Shown: piece by piece, positions 36,428 to 46,522 of the stretch
How positions within the stretch are numbered: the stretch's first letter is position 1
Layout: each line of letters begins with the position of its first letter
From: Chloroflexota bacterium
GTDB lineage: Bacteria > Chloroflexota > JAJPGV01
NCBI GenBank assembly: GCA_021325635.1
Contig: JAJPGV010000035.1
Coordinates: 186,001-250,000, forward strand
DNA: 64,000 nt
Reading direction: 5' to 3'
Translations under genes and position numbers: made by a program
The notes under the pieces: model-generated
What the model was told of the DNA's origin: nothing
The model's database searches: none
What the model saw: the letters and a program-made list of their open reading frames with translations, nothing else

Positions 36428-38635
36428 CTGACCAAGCGATTCGCCCCTCATGCTTTGGCGTGGTCGCTGCTGCTCTCGTGCGCCGCCTTCTGCCTGGCAG
36501 CTGGCCAATTCCTGCTGGCGGTACCCATCCTCGAGGGGCCGGATGCGTACTCGCACTATCAGTACGTGCGCACGATCCAGATCGAGCATCGATTCCCCCT
36601 GCTGGGTGAAGCCGAGAATTTCCGGACCGCCGAGGCAGGGCAGCCTCCTCTCTTCTATCTGATCGCCGCGGCCATCAGCGCGCCCATTTCCAGCGCCGAT
36701 CTCGACAACGTGGCGCCGGGCAATCCCCATGGAGGGGAGCGCCAGTTCGATTACAACAAGAACACCCTGTTTCACCGGCCCTTCAGTGGCTTCCCTCACG
36801 GCGCCGAGCTGGCGGTTCGAATCATCGAAGCGTTCGGGCTGGCGTGCGGACTGGGCACGGTCGCCTGCACGGTGCTGCTGGCGCGAACCGTCTTTCCAAC
36901 CCAGCCGCTGTTGTGGCTGGGTTCCGGTGCGGCGCTGGCGGCTGTTCCTGGCTTCGCCGGTCACGAAGTCGTGGTTTCGAACGACGCGCAGCTGGCGCTG
37001 CTGTGCTCGGTAACCCTGCTGTTCCTGGCGTTGTGGTGGAAGGACCGAAGCCGGCACTGGAGCTGGCTGGCGGCGATTGGAATCGCCCTCGGTGCGCTCA
37101 CCAAGCTGAACGCGGTCGGACTCGTTCCGATCTACGGCGTGGTGGCGTGGCAAGTCGAAGGGACTGTTCGCGGCAAGCTCGCGGCTGCCGCTCGGCTGCT
37201 GCTGGCGCTGTGCCTGATCTACGGCTGGTGGGTGGTTTACGACGTAGTGGTGTACGGCGATCCCACCGGCCAGCTGGCGGCCAACCGCGCCTACCAGGGC
37301 CAAGGCTATCGCCCGTTCATTCTTTCGGTCGATCGTTTCCGCTTCATGCTCGGGGAGCTAGGGGACAGCTTCCACTCGTTCTTCTTCAAGTTCGGCGTTT
37401 ACAACGTCGACTCGGCCGGATGGTACGCCGTGTTTGCTGTGCTCGGATCGATCGGCCTCATCGCCGGAATGGCGCAATTCGCGCGGGGCCGATCGGGCGC
37501 GGCGCGTGGCTTCGGCGGCATTCTCTGGGGTTGGCCGGCCATCGTGCTGCTGGAAACTGCGGCGTACGGCTATATCAGCAACGGCGGTGGGCGCTACCTG
37601 TTCCCGGCAGTTGCGCCCCTGGCAATCGTGGCTGCTCGCGGCTGGCAAGCAGTCCTGCGCAATACTTCCGTCGTCGTAGCCGCGACACTGGCGACCGCGG
37701 TCATCGGACTGAGTGGCGCCTCTGCCTGGCTGGCCGTCGCGCCCCACTACGGGTATCCACCCACTGTTTCTGAGCTGCCCGCTGGGGCGCGACAGGTGCA
37801 CGCCACGTTCGACGGCATGGTGGAGTTGATCGGAGTCGATGGGCCGGACATAGTAGACGTCGCGGCCGGTCACAGCTATCCCCTCACGCTGTACTGGAGG
37901 GCGTCCGCGCCGGAAGGTCGTGCGCTCAGCAGCTTCATTCACTTCGACGTTCCGGGCAATGCCGATAGCCCGATAGCAAGCTACGAAGGCACGCCCGGCG
38001 GCGGGAGGTTCCCGCCGAGCTTCTGGAAGCCGGGTGAAATCGTGGTGGACAGGTATCAGTTCACCGTCGGCAAAGACAGCAGGCCCGACAAACGCAACAC
38101 GCTGCCTATCTCGGTCGACGTTGGCATGTACTACATCGCCCCGGGAGCTGGCACGCAGGTGCAGCCCGTTAGTGTCGATCCCCGAGATGCCGCGTCGAGG
38201 GGATTGCCGGTTGCGCTGTGGAAGCTGCGCGGCAGCAACGTGCCGCCAGAGCCATCTCAGCCCCTCGCACGCTTTAGTGGAGCGCTGGACTTACTCGATG
38301 CGGCGACTCTCCTCGACGGCGCGAGCCTGACAGTCGACCTGCGCTGGGAGGCTCCGTCTCGTCCGGCCCACGACTTCACGGTGTTCGTTCAGCTCCTTTC
38401 GCCCGACAACACAGTGCTCGCCCAGGACGATTCCTACCCGCTGCGAGGCACGTATCCGACCAGCCAGTGGTCGCAAGGTGAGCAAGTTTTCGACACCGTG
38501 CGTTTGCCGCTAACGAAGCAGCCCCAGCCGGGTGACCAGCTCATCGCCGGCTTGTACACGCTACCTGCAGCTGAACGCATCTCGACGCTGGGCGGCCAAA
38601 CGTTTGTTCGCCTGTCACTGCCGGGCCCGAGCTAA
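36428..38635 (+). CDS. DUF2142-like membrane glycosyltransferase with two C-terminal beta-sandwich-like modules (start uncertain; ORF track starts 36143)
   Basis: 'EGPDAYSHYQYVRTIQIEHRFPLLGEAENF'; paralogous along its length to 30970..33183; N-terminal ORF extension overlaps the upstream GT4 and is not supported. Confidence 0.78.
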   Translation: MTKRFAPHALAWSLLLSCAAFCLAAGQFLLAVPILEGPDAYSHYQYVRTIQIEHRFPLLGEAENFRTAEAGQPPLFYLIAAAISAPISSADLDNVAPGNPHGGERQFDYNKNTLFHRPFSGFPHGAELAVRIIEAFGLACGLGTVACTVLLARTVFPTQPLLWLGSGAALAAVPGFAGHEVVVSNDAQLALLCSVTLLFLALWWKDRSRHWSWLAAIGIALGALTKLNAVGLVPIYGVVAWQVEGTVRGKLAAAARLLLALCLIYGWWVVYDVVVYGDPTGQLAANRAYQGQGYRPFILSVDRFRFMLGELGDSFHSFFFKFGVYNVDSAGWYAVFAVLGSIGLIAGMAQFARGRSGAARGFGGILWGWPAIVLLETAAYGYISNGGGRYLFPAVAPLAIVAARGWQAVLRNTSVVVAATLATAVIGLSGASAWLAVAPHYGYPPTVSELPAGARQVHATFDGMVELIGVDGPDIVDVAAGHSYPLTLYWRASAPEGRALSSFIHFDVPGNADSPIASYEGTPGGGRFPPSFWKPGEIVVDRYQFTVGKDSRPDKRNTLPISVDVGMYYIAPGAGTQVQPVSVDPRDAASRGLPVALWKLRGSNVPPEPSQPLARFSGALDLLDAATLLDGASLTVDLRWEAPSRPAHDFTVFVQLLSPDNTVLAQDDSYPLRGTYPTSQWSQGEQVFDTVRLPLTKQPQPGDQLIAGLYTLPAAERISTLGGQTFVRLSLPGPS

Positions 38636-41019
38636 GAGCCAGCCTCGATCTCGAGATGATCCCCGATGCTGTGGCCCTGCCCGTCGAACGCGGCCAGTCG
38701 CTGGCCAGTAGAGGTGTAGAGGCCAATCTCGAGGTGTGCAGGCCCGACAGCCGTCTGCGGCAGGGGATGCGTGTCCTCGACGACGTCCGAAGCGTCCCAC
38801 AAGTGCGTGGGGTACGTCCCGGCCTGGGGAGGACTGTCATGCTGGTCCACGACGTGTCCTTGAGCATCGAGCACGTGAACGAACACGGTGTAGTCCGCGG
38901 CGGGCTTGGAGATGGCGCGCCACGTCAACGTCACCTGCCGCTCGCCGAGGCGCACTCCCTGAAGGGCGATCTCGTCCTGGCCAAACACCGCTAGCGCCGG
39001 CTGATCGTCAGATGTCCCGCTGGTTCCGCGAACCTTGAGGGGGCCAACGCGGACCACGCCGCCGCCAGACCCATCCGGGTTGGTGGTGGCCAAGCGCTGA
39101 TCCGTCGATGGGTCGTAGAAGCCTGTTTCGATCCAGTAGGGCCCGCTTGGAGTCTCGGGAACAGGTTGGAGGTCAAACCAGGACACGACGGTATCACCCC
39201 GCTGCCATTCCAGCCGCGGAAAGCCGTAGAAGTCAGGATTCGTCGACCACGTCTTCCCGTTGGCGTCGACGAGGTGGGCGAACTGGCGCAGCTGTGAGCT
39301 GGTCACCAGATCCGGATCTGTCACCTTCCACTCGAGCGTGAACGTCGACGGCTGGCCCGCGGCAAGGTCGGAAACGGAATAGGCCTGCAAGGTTACCGCA
39401 TGAGCTAGGTCGACATCGAGCGAGCGGAGTTCGGTCGACTGATTGAAAGCCGTGACGGCGGAGGGAGAAACTCGGAAGAGCGAGTAGGCGGGCTCGCCGC
39501 TGGAGGTGAGGACTGTATCTATTTGGCCTCCAACTTGCCTCAAGAGAGGCAATAGCGCTGGCTGGCCCTCGACTAGGTAGGTGGCCTCGGTTTGGGGGAA
39601 CACAAACGTGTGCAGCTGATCGAAACGGCGAACGTCATACCGCCCACCACTCAGATAGGAGAACACCACGGCATGATTGTCCGAACGCTCCGCGTCATAC
39701 AGCGGCCCGCCGCCGCGCATAGCAGCGGCCGCTGCCTGCAGTGAGAAGCGAAGCGGCACACCGTAGTTCGCATGAATAGGCGCTGCCGCGATGGATTGGT
39801 CGAATTCCACGTATTGGACGAGCCGCCAAGCCGCAATGACGAGCAGCAGCGCTGCAAAGAGCAGTCGATTGGAGATAAGCGCCGCCGCCCGGCCCAGGAG
39901 CAGTGCCGCGGGTGGCAAGCACAGCAAGAGGTAGTGCAGGTACAGGGGGCCGCTGTGCCGGGCGGTTGCCAGCACAGCGAGCAGGAGGGCGGCGATGGCA
40001 ACGAGTCCGGAGCGATCGCGAGAGAAGACCACGGCTAATGCCCCAACGGTGAGCCCCAACGCGGCAAGCCATGATCCGGGCTCGGCCAGTCCCATGCTGG
40101 CCAGATCCCCAGGCAGAGAGCCAATCAGCTGGCCATCGAAGCCCGCGCCGGCAAGGGTCAAGGTCCCTCTCAAGCTGGCAAGATCGGTAGTCTTCGGACT
40201 CGACGCGAAACGCAGCACGACCGCAAGATCCTGCCAACCGGAATGAAGCTGAAGGATGATGTAGGGAGCTGCGAGAACCGCCAGCGCGACTATCGCCAGG
40301 GCTATGCCGGACCAGTTGACGTTGCGCCACGCTGGCAACACCAGCGCCAGCCACAGCAGCACGAGCACGCCTGACAGCGGAAACAGCTCGGCGCCGGCGC
40401 CGATCGCGAAAAGCGCCACCGCGGCGCTCCAGGTGCGTCCGGTCATTCGGAAATGCACCAGGCCGTACAGCGACAACGCGCACAATACGGGAACCAGGTC
40501 GGGCTCGTAGATCTTGCGTGCGGCGAGAAGAGCGGCAGGCGTAAGCGAATAGATAAGGCCGCTGGCAAGACCAGCTCGCCAGCCCCACAGCCTATGCGCC
40601 GTCACTGCCACGAGAGCAGCGGCGCACGAGTCGGCTGCAGCGAACCAGGCGCTCACCCACACTGGACTCTGGCTCACGAGCATGGGGAGCGCGAGAAAGA
40701 AGGTGATCAACGGAAGCTGCCGCATGCCGATGGTCAAGACCGTTCCGCTGGTCTCGGGAACCTGGCCGGTATGAATGAACTGCGCCGCGGTCTGCATCAA
40801 CGCGGCTTGATCGATATCGAACTGCGTCAGATCGATGTGCCAGAGGCGGAGGGCCAGGGCGATGGCCCCGACAATCAGCAGGTAGACGTTTGTTCCGGGC
40901 CTTGCAGGAGGCTGCAGCGCGAGCGGAACGAAGGACGGACGCGTAGGGTGGGGTGAGCTACCCAGAACGGCCGGCGACAGGGGCCTCGACTCGAGCGAGC
41001 AACAGGCCCGCGCCGACAA
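38632..41019 (-). CDS. GT39-family membrane protein with two C-terminal beta-sandwich-like modules
   Basis: 795 aa; 'LRLWHIDLTQFDIDQAALMQTAAQFIHTGQVPETSG'; C-terminal 'YTVFVHVLDAQGHVVDQHDSPPQAGTYPTHLWDASDVVED'. Start may lie inside the ORF. Confidence 0.78.
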   Translation of the reverse strand: MSARACCSLESRPLSPAVLGSSPHPTRPSFVPLALQPPARPGTNVYLLIVGAIALALRLWHIDLTQFDIDQAALMQTAAQFIHTGQVPETSGTVLTIGMRQLPLITFFLALPMLVSQSPVWVSAWFAAADSCAAALVAVTAHRLWGWRAGLASGLIYSLTPAALLAARKIYEPDLVPVLCALSLYGLVHFRMTGRTWSAAVALFAIGAGAELFPLSGVLVLLWLALVLPAWRNVNWSGIALAIVALAVLAAPYIILQLHSGWQDLAVVLRFASSPKTTDLASLRGTLTLAGAGFDGQLIGSLPGDLASMGLAEPGSWLAALGLTVGALAVVFSRDRSGLVAIAALLLAVLATARHSGPLYLHYLLLCLPPAALLLGRAAALISNRLLFAALLLVIAAWRLVQYVEFDQSIAAAPIHANYGVPLRFSLQAAAAAMRGGGPLYDAERSDNHAVVFSYLSGGRYDVRRFDQLHTFVFPQTEATYLVEGQPALLPLLRQVGGQIDTVLTSSGEPAYSLFRVSPSAVTAFNQSTELRSLDVDLAHAVTLQAYSVSDLAAGQPSTFTLEWKVTDPDLVTSSQLRQFAHLVDANGKTWSTNPDFYGFPRLEWQRGDTVVSWFDLQPVPETPSGPYWIETGFYDPSTDQRLATTNPDGSGGGVVRVGPLKVRGTSGTSDDQPALAVFGQDEIALQGVRLGERQVTLTWRAISKPAADYTVFVHVLDAQGHVVDQHDSPPQAGTYPTHLWDASDVVEDTHPLPQTAVGPAHLEIGLYTSTGQRLAAFDGQGHSIGDHLEIEAGS

Positions 41020-42013
41020 CTACGAGGGCGAACGGGACCATGATGAATACGATCATCCAACGGCTTCCTTGCGAGACGATCAGCGCCGCCAGACCCGCCA
41101 GGAAGGAGGCGCAATAAAGCGACCAGACTGCCTGCTTTTGATTCAAGCCGAGATTCACCAGCCGGTGACTGGTGTGGTCCTTGCCGCCCTGGGTGATTCG
41201 GCGCCCCTCGGTGAGGCGCCGCCACACAACGAACGAGGTATCGAAGATCGGCACGCTGAGGACCAGCGCGGCGATGAGGAAGCTCAAGTTGGCGGAGTTG
41301 TGGATCTGCAGCTTCAACCCCAGGATCGACAGTAGGAAGCCGAGTGACAGGCTGCCCGTATCGCCCATGAAGATGCTGGCGGGGTTGTAGTTGTAGACCA
41401 GGAAGCCCAGGCAGCTGCCCACTAGGGCGACGGCCAGCAGCGCCACCAGGATCTGGCCGTTGAGGATGGCCAGTAAGAAGAAGAACGCCGCCGCGATGCT
41501 GGCCGCTCCGGCCGAGAGCCCGTCCATATTGTCGAGCAGGTTGAGCGCGTTCGTGAGCCCGACGATCCACAGATAGGTGAGTGGAATATCAATCCAGGGC
41601 ACGTCGAACGCCTGCAGCCGAATGCCGATGGCGATGACGATGGTGCTTCCGACAATTTGTCCCGCGAGCTTGGCGATGGGGGTCATGCCGCCGCGCCGAT
41701 CGTCCGCCATGCCCACGAACAGGATCACCGTGGCGCCGGCAAAGATGGCCGCGAGCTCCGGGATGGTTGACGCGGGTACCACCCGGGCATCGCTGGGGAT
41801 CGCCCGTGCGGCCAGCAGGGCGGCCACCCAGAGCGCAATCCAGATGGCGAGGCCGCCGAGCCTGGGAATTGGCGATGAGTGAATCTTGCGCTCTGCCGGG
41901 TGGTCCATTGCACCCCAGCGCACCGCGGCGGAACGGACCAACGGCGTGAGCACCGTAGACGCCGCCAGCGAGCCGAACAACACCACCAGAAATACCAGGT
42001 AGTAGGACTGCAC
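40958..42013 (-). CDS. WecA/TagO-like undecaprenyl-phosphate sugar-1-phosphate transferase
   Basis: GTG start 42013; 'RWGAMDHPAERKIHSSPIPRLGGLAIWIA', 'GMADDRRGGMTPIAKLAGQ', 'TNALNLLDNMDGLSAG', 'FMGDTGSLSLGFLL'. Confidence 0.94.
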   Translation of the reverse strand: MQSYYLVFLVVLFGSLAASTVLTPLVRSAAVRWGAMDHPAERKIHSSPIPRLGGLAIWIALWVAALLAARAIPSDARVVPASTIPELAAIFAGATVILFVGMADDRRGGMTPIAKLAGQIVGSTIVIAIGIRLQAFDVPWIDIPLTYLWIVGLTNALNLLDNMDGLSAGAASIAAAFFFLLAILNGQILVALLAVALVGSCLGFLVYNYNPASIFMGDTGSLSLGFLLSILGLKLQIHNSANLSFLIAALVLSVPIFDTSFVVWRRLTEGRRITQGGKDHTSHRLVNLGLNQKQAVWSLYCASFLAGLAALIVSQGSRWMIVFIMVPFALVVVGAGLLLARVEAPVAGRSG

Positions 42014-43371
42014 TAAATCAACACGACCTTCTGTGATCCGGCTTTGATGGACCTGGTTGCATTGACAGTATCGACGACAAGGCCGGAATTGGCCACGATC
42101 CAATCGAAGTCATAGGCGCTGTGGGCCACGGTAATGACCACGCAGTCGGCGGCTTTCAGTGTGGCTTCGTCGAGCCGCACGGCCTTGAGCTTGATATCAC
42201 GGCTGCGGCGGCTGAAGATGCCCAGGCCAACAGTCACCTCCTCGACGTAAGGGTCGTGGTAATCGAGGCAGGCGCCCTCCTTGAGCAGCAGCTCCATGAC
42301 CCGAACGGAGGGGGAGTTGCGGGCGTCGTTGACGTCCTTCTTGAAGGCAGCCCCCAACAGCAGGACTTTGGAATCGCGCAGGCTCTTCTCGCAGCTGTTG
42401 AGCGCCTCAGCCACTCTGGACACCACGTAGAAAGGCATCGATAGATTGATTTCGGCGGCCAGCTCGATGAACTTGGTGTAGAAGTCGTACTGGCGAGCCT
42501 TCCAGCTCAGGTAGTAGGGATCGACGGGAATGCAGTGGCCGCCGACACCGGGACCAGGGTAGAAGGGCATGTATCCGAAGGGCTTGGTCGCGGCAGCGTC
42601 GATGACTTCCCAGACGTTGATGCCCATGCGGTCGCACAGCAACATCATCTCGTTGACCAGCGCGATGTTAACGCTGCGGAAGCAGTTCTCCAGCAGCTTG
42701 GTCATCTCCGCGGCGCGCGGAGAGCTGACGATGTGGACGGAAGCTTGCCGATCGAGGATCTGCTCGAATACCAGCTTGGTGAGCTCGCTGCAGCGGGGTG
42801 TCAAGCCTCCAACGACTTTCGGAGTGGTATGCGTATCGAAGGCCTTGTTGCCCGGATCCACTCGCTCTGGGGAGAAGGCGACGGCAAAGTCCTCGCCCGG
42901 AGTCAACCCGGAAGCCTGGAGCAGAGGCAGCATCACTTCTTCGGTTGTGCCGGGATAGCTGGTGCTTTCCAGGATGATCAACTGCCCGGAGCGAAGGTGC
43001 GAGCCGATCTCCCGCGAGGCTGCCTCGACGAACGACAGATCAGGCGCCTTGGCAGCGTCGTGCGGCGTGGGGACGCAGATGAAGATGATGTCCAGCTCGC
43101 CGGCCTGCTCGAAGTTATCCACAGCGTGCAGCAGGCCATCTCGCACAAGTGGAGCGAGCTCCTCACCGGACACGTCCAGGATGTGGCTGATGCCTCGGTT
43201 GACGCTCGCCGCGCGGGCACTGTTGGTGTCGAAGCCAGTCACGTTGAAGCCGGCGCGCGCTAACTCGAGGGCCAATGGTAGGCCAACGTACCCCAAACCA
43301 ACCACCCCGACCCGGGCCTGCTTGGACGTTATGAGCGCGGGCAGCCGATCGAGCGAGACTACCGAGACCAC
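42013..43371 (-). CDS. Nucleotide-sugar dehydrogenase (WbpA/WecC-like)
   Basis: 'VGVVGLGYVGLPLALELARAGFNVTGFDTN', 'LIILESTSYPGTTEEVMLP', 'GVGGHCIPVDPYYLSWKA'. Confidence 0.93.
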   Translation of the reverse strand: MVSVVSLDRLPALITSKQARVGVVGLGYVGLPLALELARAGFNVTGFDTNSARAASVNRGISHILDVSGEELAPLVRDGLLHAVDNFEQAGELDIIFICVPTPHDAAKAPDLSFVEAASREIGSHLRSGQLIILESTSYPGTTEEVMLPLLQASGLTPGEDFAVAFSPERVDPGNKAFDTHTTPKVVGGLTPRCSELTKLVFEQILDRQASVHIVSSPRAAEMTKLLENCFRSVNIALVNEMMLLCDRMGINVWEVIDAAATKPFGYMPFYPGPGVGGHCIPVDPYYLSWKARQYDFYTKFIELAAEINLSMPFYVVSRVAEALNSCEKSLRDSKVLLLGAAFKKDVNDARNSPSVRVMELLLKEGACLDYHDPYVEEVTVGLGIFSRRSRDIKLKAVRLDEATLKAADCVVITVAHSAYDFDWIVANSGLVVDTVNATRSIKAGSQKVVLI

Positions 43372-43422
43372 CTCCTCAAGCCGAGCGAAGGATACAATAC
43401 GGCGTCCGGCGGGAAATCAGCG

Positions 43423-44517
43423 CTATAAGAAGGCAAGTAGCCGGCTCACTCTATGAGCATAAGTCTGACTGTCCATTGCCCATTCGTAGGCATGATCTGC
43501 TAGGCGCTGCAGATAATCGTCGTCGCGTAGGCGAAGTGTCACTTCGTCTAAGTTACTGAAGTCTCGCTCTAGACGAATATAGTGTATGTTCGGCTCCAGT
43601 AAATCGTTATATCTGCCCGGAAACAGTAGCTGACAGGTCTTTGTTCCGATAGCATCGAAGCTCCTCGGTGCGACAATTCGTCCTGATAGTCGGAGGGCCG
43701 GACGAACGTGCGCAATCAAGTATTTCGCTAACTCTAACAACTCTGCGCTCGACAACTTGCCGTAGAGTCGGTTAATGGTATCGCGTATCGAGTCATCCAT
43801 GTCCAAGTAGTCCGCTCCGGCCTCATGACCAACTACAGCGCGGCAGTGGCCCAAGAATGATCGCCACTCGTCATCTGACTCCAATCGTTCTGCTTTGACA
43901 TCGACCCGCAGATTCAAGCGGCTTGCGCAGATTCTCGAAAGGTCGAACAGCAGTTCTCTATCGTTGTGTCCGACATACTCCGGATACGAGCCTCCTCGAA
44001 AGCCGATATCCAGAGGTCGATCCTTTATCTGCGGACCAGGACGAAAGAAACCCGCATCTAGAGCGTGAGGCATATCGATGACCCTGCCGCTAAAATGGGG
44101 TCCGATGAAATCTTGTGCTACGTCGGCGGGTAACTGACTGGCTATAACCGTGGCCCCGGCTCTCGTTGCCTGCAGCAGTTGTGTCCCTACCGCCCGGAAC
44201 TCATTAATGAGAAACCACACCTTCGGCCCGTCGATGTGGCTTAGGCAATTCCGAATAAGACGCCAGCGGGTAGGGTCACGTAGCCAATTGACTGAGTGCA
44301 GTAATACGACCATATCCGGCTGTCCTTTACGAGCCGATAAGGCTTGTTGCCAGACCAACGGCACTGGAGAACGCAGGTCTATTACAGTCGTTTGTAAATC
44401 GGGGTGACGACAGAAAGCCCGCTGCCAACTACGGTAATATGAAGTACGCTGGAGTTCCGGAGACGAGAACTCGACGAGCAGGCACTTAGTCAAGTTAGTG
44501 TGCAGGTGGCAAGGCAT
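43423..44517 (-). CDS. CgeB-like glycosyltransferase/glycan-associated protein
   Basis: 364 aa; 'DIGFRGGSYPEYVGHNDRELLFDLSRI', 'GRIVAPRSFDAIGTKTCQLLFPGRYNDLLEPNIHYIRLERDFSNLDEV'. Confidence 0.65.
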   Translation of the reverse strand: MPCHLHTNLTKCLLVEFSSPELQRTSYYRSWQRAFCRHPDLQTTVIDLRSPVPLVWQQALSARKGQPDMVVLLHSVNWLRDPTRWRLIRNCLSHIDGPKVWFLINEFRAVGTQLLQATRAGATVIASQLPADVAQDFIGPHFSGRVIDMPHALDAGFFRPGPQIKDRPLDIGFRGGSYPEYVGHNDRELLFDLSRICASRLNLRVDVKAERLESDDEWRSFLGHCRAVVGHEAGADYLDMDDSIRDTINRLYGKLSSAELLELAKYLIAHVRPALRLSGRIVAPRSFDAIGTKTCQLLFPGRYNDLLEPNIHYIRLERDFSNLDEVTLRLRDDDYLQRLADHAYEWAMDSQTYAHRVSRLLAFL

Positions 44518-44545
44518 CGCTAGAATAGATTCACTCAGCGAGCCG

Positions 44546-45439
44546 TCAGCACATCACTCCGAAGCGACGAAGCACTCGTCGGACTCCCTCCTCGAGCGCG
44601 ATTTCTGGTTCAAAATCTAACAGAGCCTTCTGTTGCCCGAGGTCGGGTGTCTTATTCAGGGTCATGCGGGCTGGTAGCTCTTCGAGACAGATATAGTCTT
44701 CGGGGTTCAGTTGGAGCAATTGGCACATCAGCTTCGCAAGAGCTTCAGTTTCGACGATATTGGGATTGCCTATATTGATTGTGGCGAAGGTACTTATATG
44801 CGCCGCCCTCTCCAGGGCTCGCACCCCGTCATTGAGATGGAGCCAGCCGCGTTTGCTATTGCGATGGACGTGGACTTGTAATTTCTGGGACAATGCGTCG
44901 GCAAAATTAATCATTGCCGATCGGTGGCTGCCTCTAGTTTCGTCCTCATGGTAGAACATGAAGGGCCGCAGAATTATTGCTCGGAGACCACTGTTCAGAA
45001 CGTCATAGCGCAGCACTTGTTCGGCGAGCCATTTCGACAAGCCGTATCGGTTGTTGGGCTCAGGGGTAGTGGTCTCTGCCTGCAGAGTTCCAGTATTACC
45101 GTAGACCTCAGATGTTGACGTGAAGACGAGCTTGGCGCCGAATTCAATGCATAGCCGAGCCACGTTGTGGGTGCCTGACACATTGGTATTGATTGCGAGG
45201 TGTGGCGCTTGTTCGCAGGTGACTCGGCTAACCATGGCAGCTAGGTGGTACACGACCTCGGGCCTCCATTGCATGAACAGTGGAACGAGGTCTGCTGGGC
45301 TTAGGATGTCGGCTTGGGTATAGTCGGACGACCAAAGAGGCAGGATGTCCGTACGATGGACTTCGTGGCCTCGTGCTCTTAACCATGCAACTAGGTGGCG
45401 GCCGATGTTGCCTTCAGAGCCAGTGACTAGGATACGCAC
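44546..45439 (-). CDS. NAD-dependent epimerase/dehydratase (extended SDR)
   Basis: 'MRILVTGSEGNIGRHLVAWL', 'VVYHLAAMVSRVTCEQAPHLAINTNVSGTHNVARL', 'NNRYGLSKWLAE' (YxxxK). Confidence 0.88.
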   Translation of the reverse strand: MRILVTGSEGNIGRHLVAWLRARGHEVHRTDILPLWSSDYTQADILSPADLVPLFMQWRPEVVYHLAAMVSRVTCEQAPHLAINTNVSGTHNVARLCIEFGAKLVFTSTSEVYGNTGTLQAETTTPEPNNRYGLSKWLAEQVLRYDVLNSGLRAIILRPFMFYHEDETRGSHRSAMINFADALSQKLQVHVHRNSKRGWLHLNDGVRALERAAHISTFATINIGNPNIVETEALAKLMCQLLQLNPEDYICLEELPARMTLNKTPDLGQQKALLDFEPEIALEEGVRRVLRRFGVMC

Positions 45440-45490
45440 TTCAATTCGACCTCAAACAGCAGACAGGGGGCAGTGGAAAGCAACGCAATG

Positions 45491-46522
45491 CTAGTCTAGA
45501 GGGACGGGCTCGCCTGTCCTCAAGGATAATTGAGCGGCCGATAATACATCTACAACGGACAAACTTGCTTGCCCGCTGGTAAGCGGCTGCCTGCGATCCC
45601 TAATGCTTTGCACAAACTCTGCGCACTCCAATGCTAGCGGCTCACTGTTGTCGAGTTGAGGGATTAATGTATCACCTCGACGGAAAGTCGCGAGTTCATA
45701 ATGATAGCGATCCTCATAAGGCGCCAAATCGGGTCGGATACTCGAGGTAACTTCAACCACCGTCATTTTGTTGCTTAGCTGTGTGTCATCCACGTCGATT
45801 AACTGCCGACTTCCGACTGCTGTAAATGTTCGCACCTTTCGCGGGAATAGCCAGCTTGTGTGAACATGAGCGAAGCGGCCGGAAGCGAAGTGCATCTCCA
45901 TGAAGCAGACATCTTCGATGTGGGGTTGCAAGTAAGCTCGTCCGACGGCGCGAACTAGCTGGGGACGTTCCTCCAGGATCCAGAGAATGAGGGCAACGTC
46001 GTGCGGAGCGAAGCTCCACATGACGTTTTCGTTGCTGCGAATCCTGCCGAGGTTGCATCGTTCGGACGTGAGGTAATAGAGGTCTCCGAACTCTGGCTGG
46101 TGCACACGCCGCTTGAGCTCCACATAGGCGGGATGATAGAGAAGCAGGTGGCCAACCATGAGCACTAGGCTTCGGCGATCAGCGAGTTCGACTAACTCCT
46201 GAGCTTGCTTCAGGTCCAAAACAAAGGGCTTCTCGACAAAGACGTGTTTGCCAGCGAGTATTGCGGCTTTGGCTAGCTCGTAATGGGTTTCAGCCGGAGT
46301 GGCTATGACCAGCGCGTCGATGGTTGGGGAATCCAGCAGTTCTGCTGGATCAGTGACGAACTCCACTTTGGGGTAGGTACTTGCAAGCGATGCGAACTGC
46401 CGCCGATCCGCGTCGCAGGCCGTCGTTAGGGCGGCCCCCTCCGTGGAGTTGAAAGCCCTGAGCAATGTGCCACCCCATTGCCCCAGCCCGAGCTGGCCGA
46501 TCCTCAACTTGGCCAGCGTCAT
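45491..46522 (-). CDS. Gfo/Idh/MocA oxidoreductase (WbpB/WlbA-like)
   Basis: 'LRIGQLGLGQWGGTLLRAFN', 'GKHVFVEKPFVLDLKQAQELVELAD', 'SERCNLGRIRSNENVMWSFAPHDVALIL'. Confidence 0.9.
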   Translation of the reverse strand: MTLAKLRIGQLGLGQWGGTLLRAFNSTEGAALTTACDADRRQFASLASTYPKVEFVTDPAELLDSPTIDALVIATPAETHYELAKAAILAGKHVFVEKPFVLDLKQAQELVELADRRSLVLMVGHLLLYHPAYVELKRRVHQPEFGDLYYLTSERCNLGRIRSNENVMWSFAPHDVALILWILEERPQLVRAVGRAYLQPHIEDVCFMEMHFASGRFAHVHTSWLFPRKVRTFTAVGSRQLIDVDDTQLSNKMTVVEVTSSIRPDLAPYEDRYHYELATFRRGDTLIPQLDNSEPLALECAEFVQSIRDRRQPLTSGQASLSVVDVLSAAQLSLRTGEPVPLD

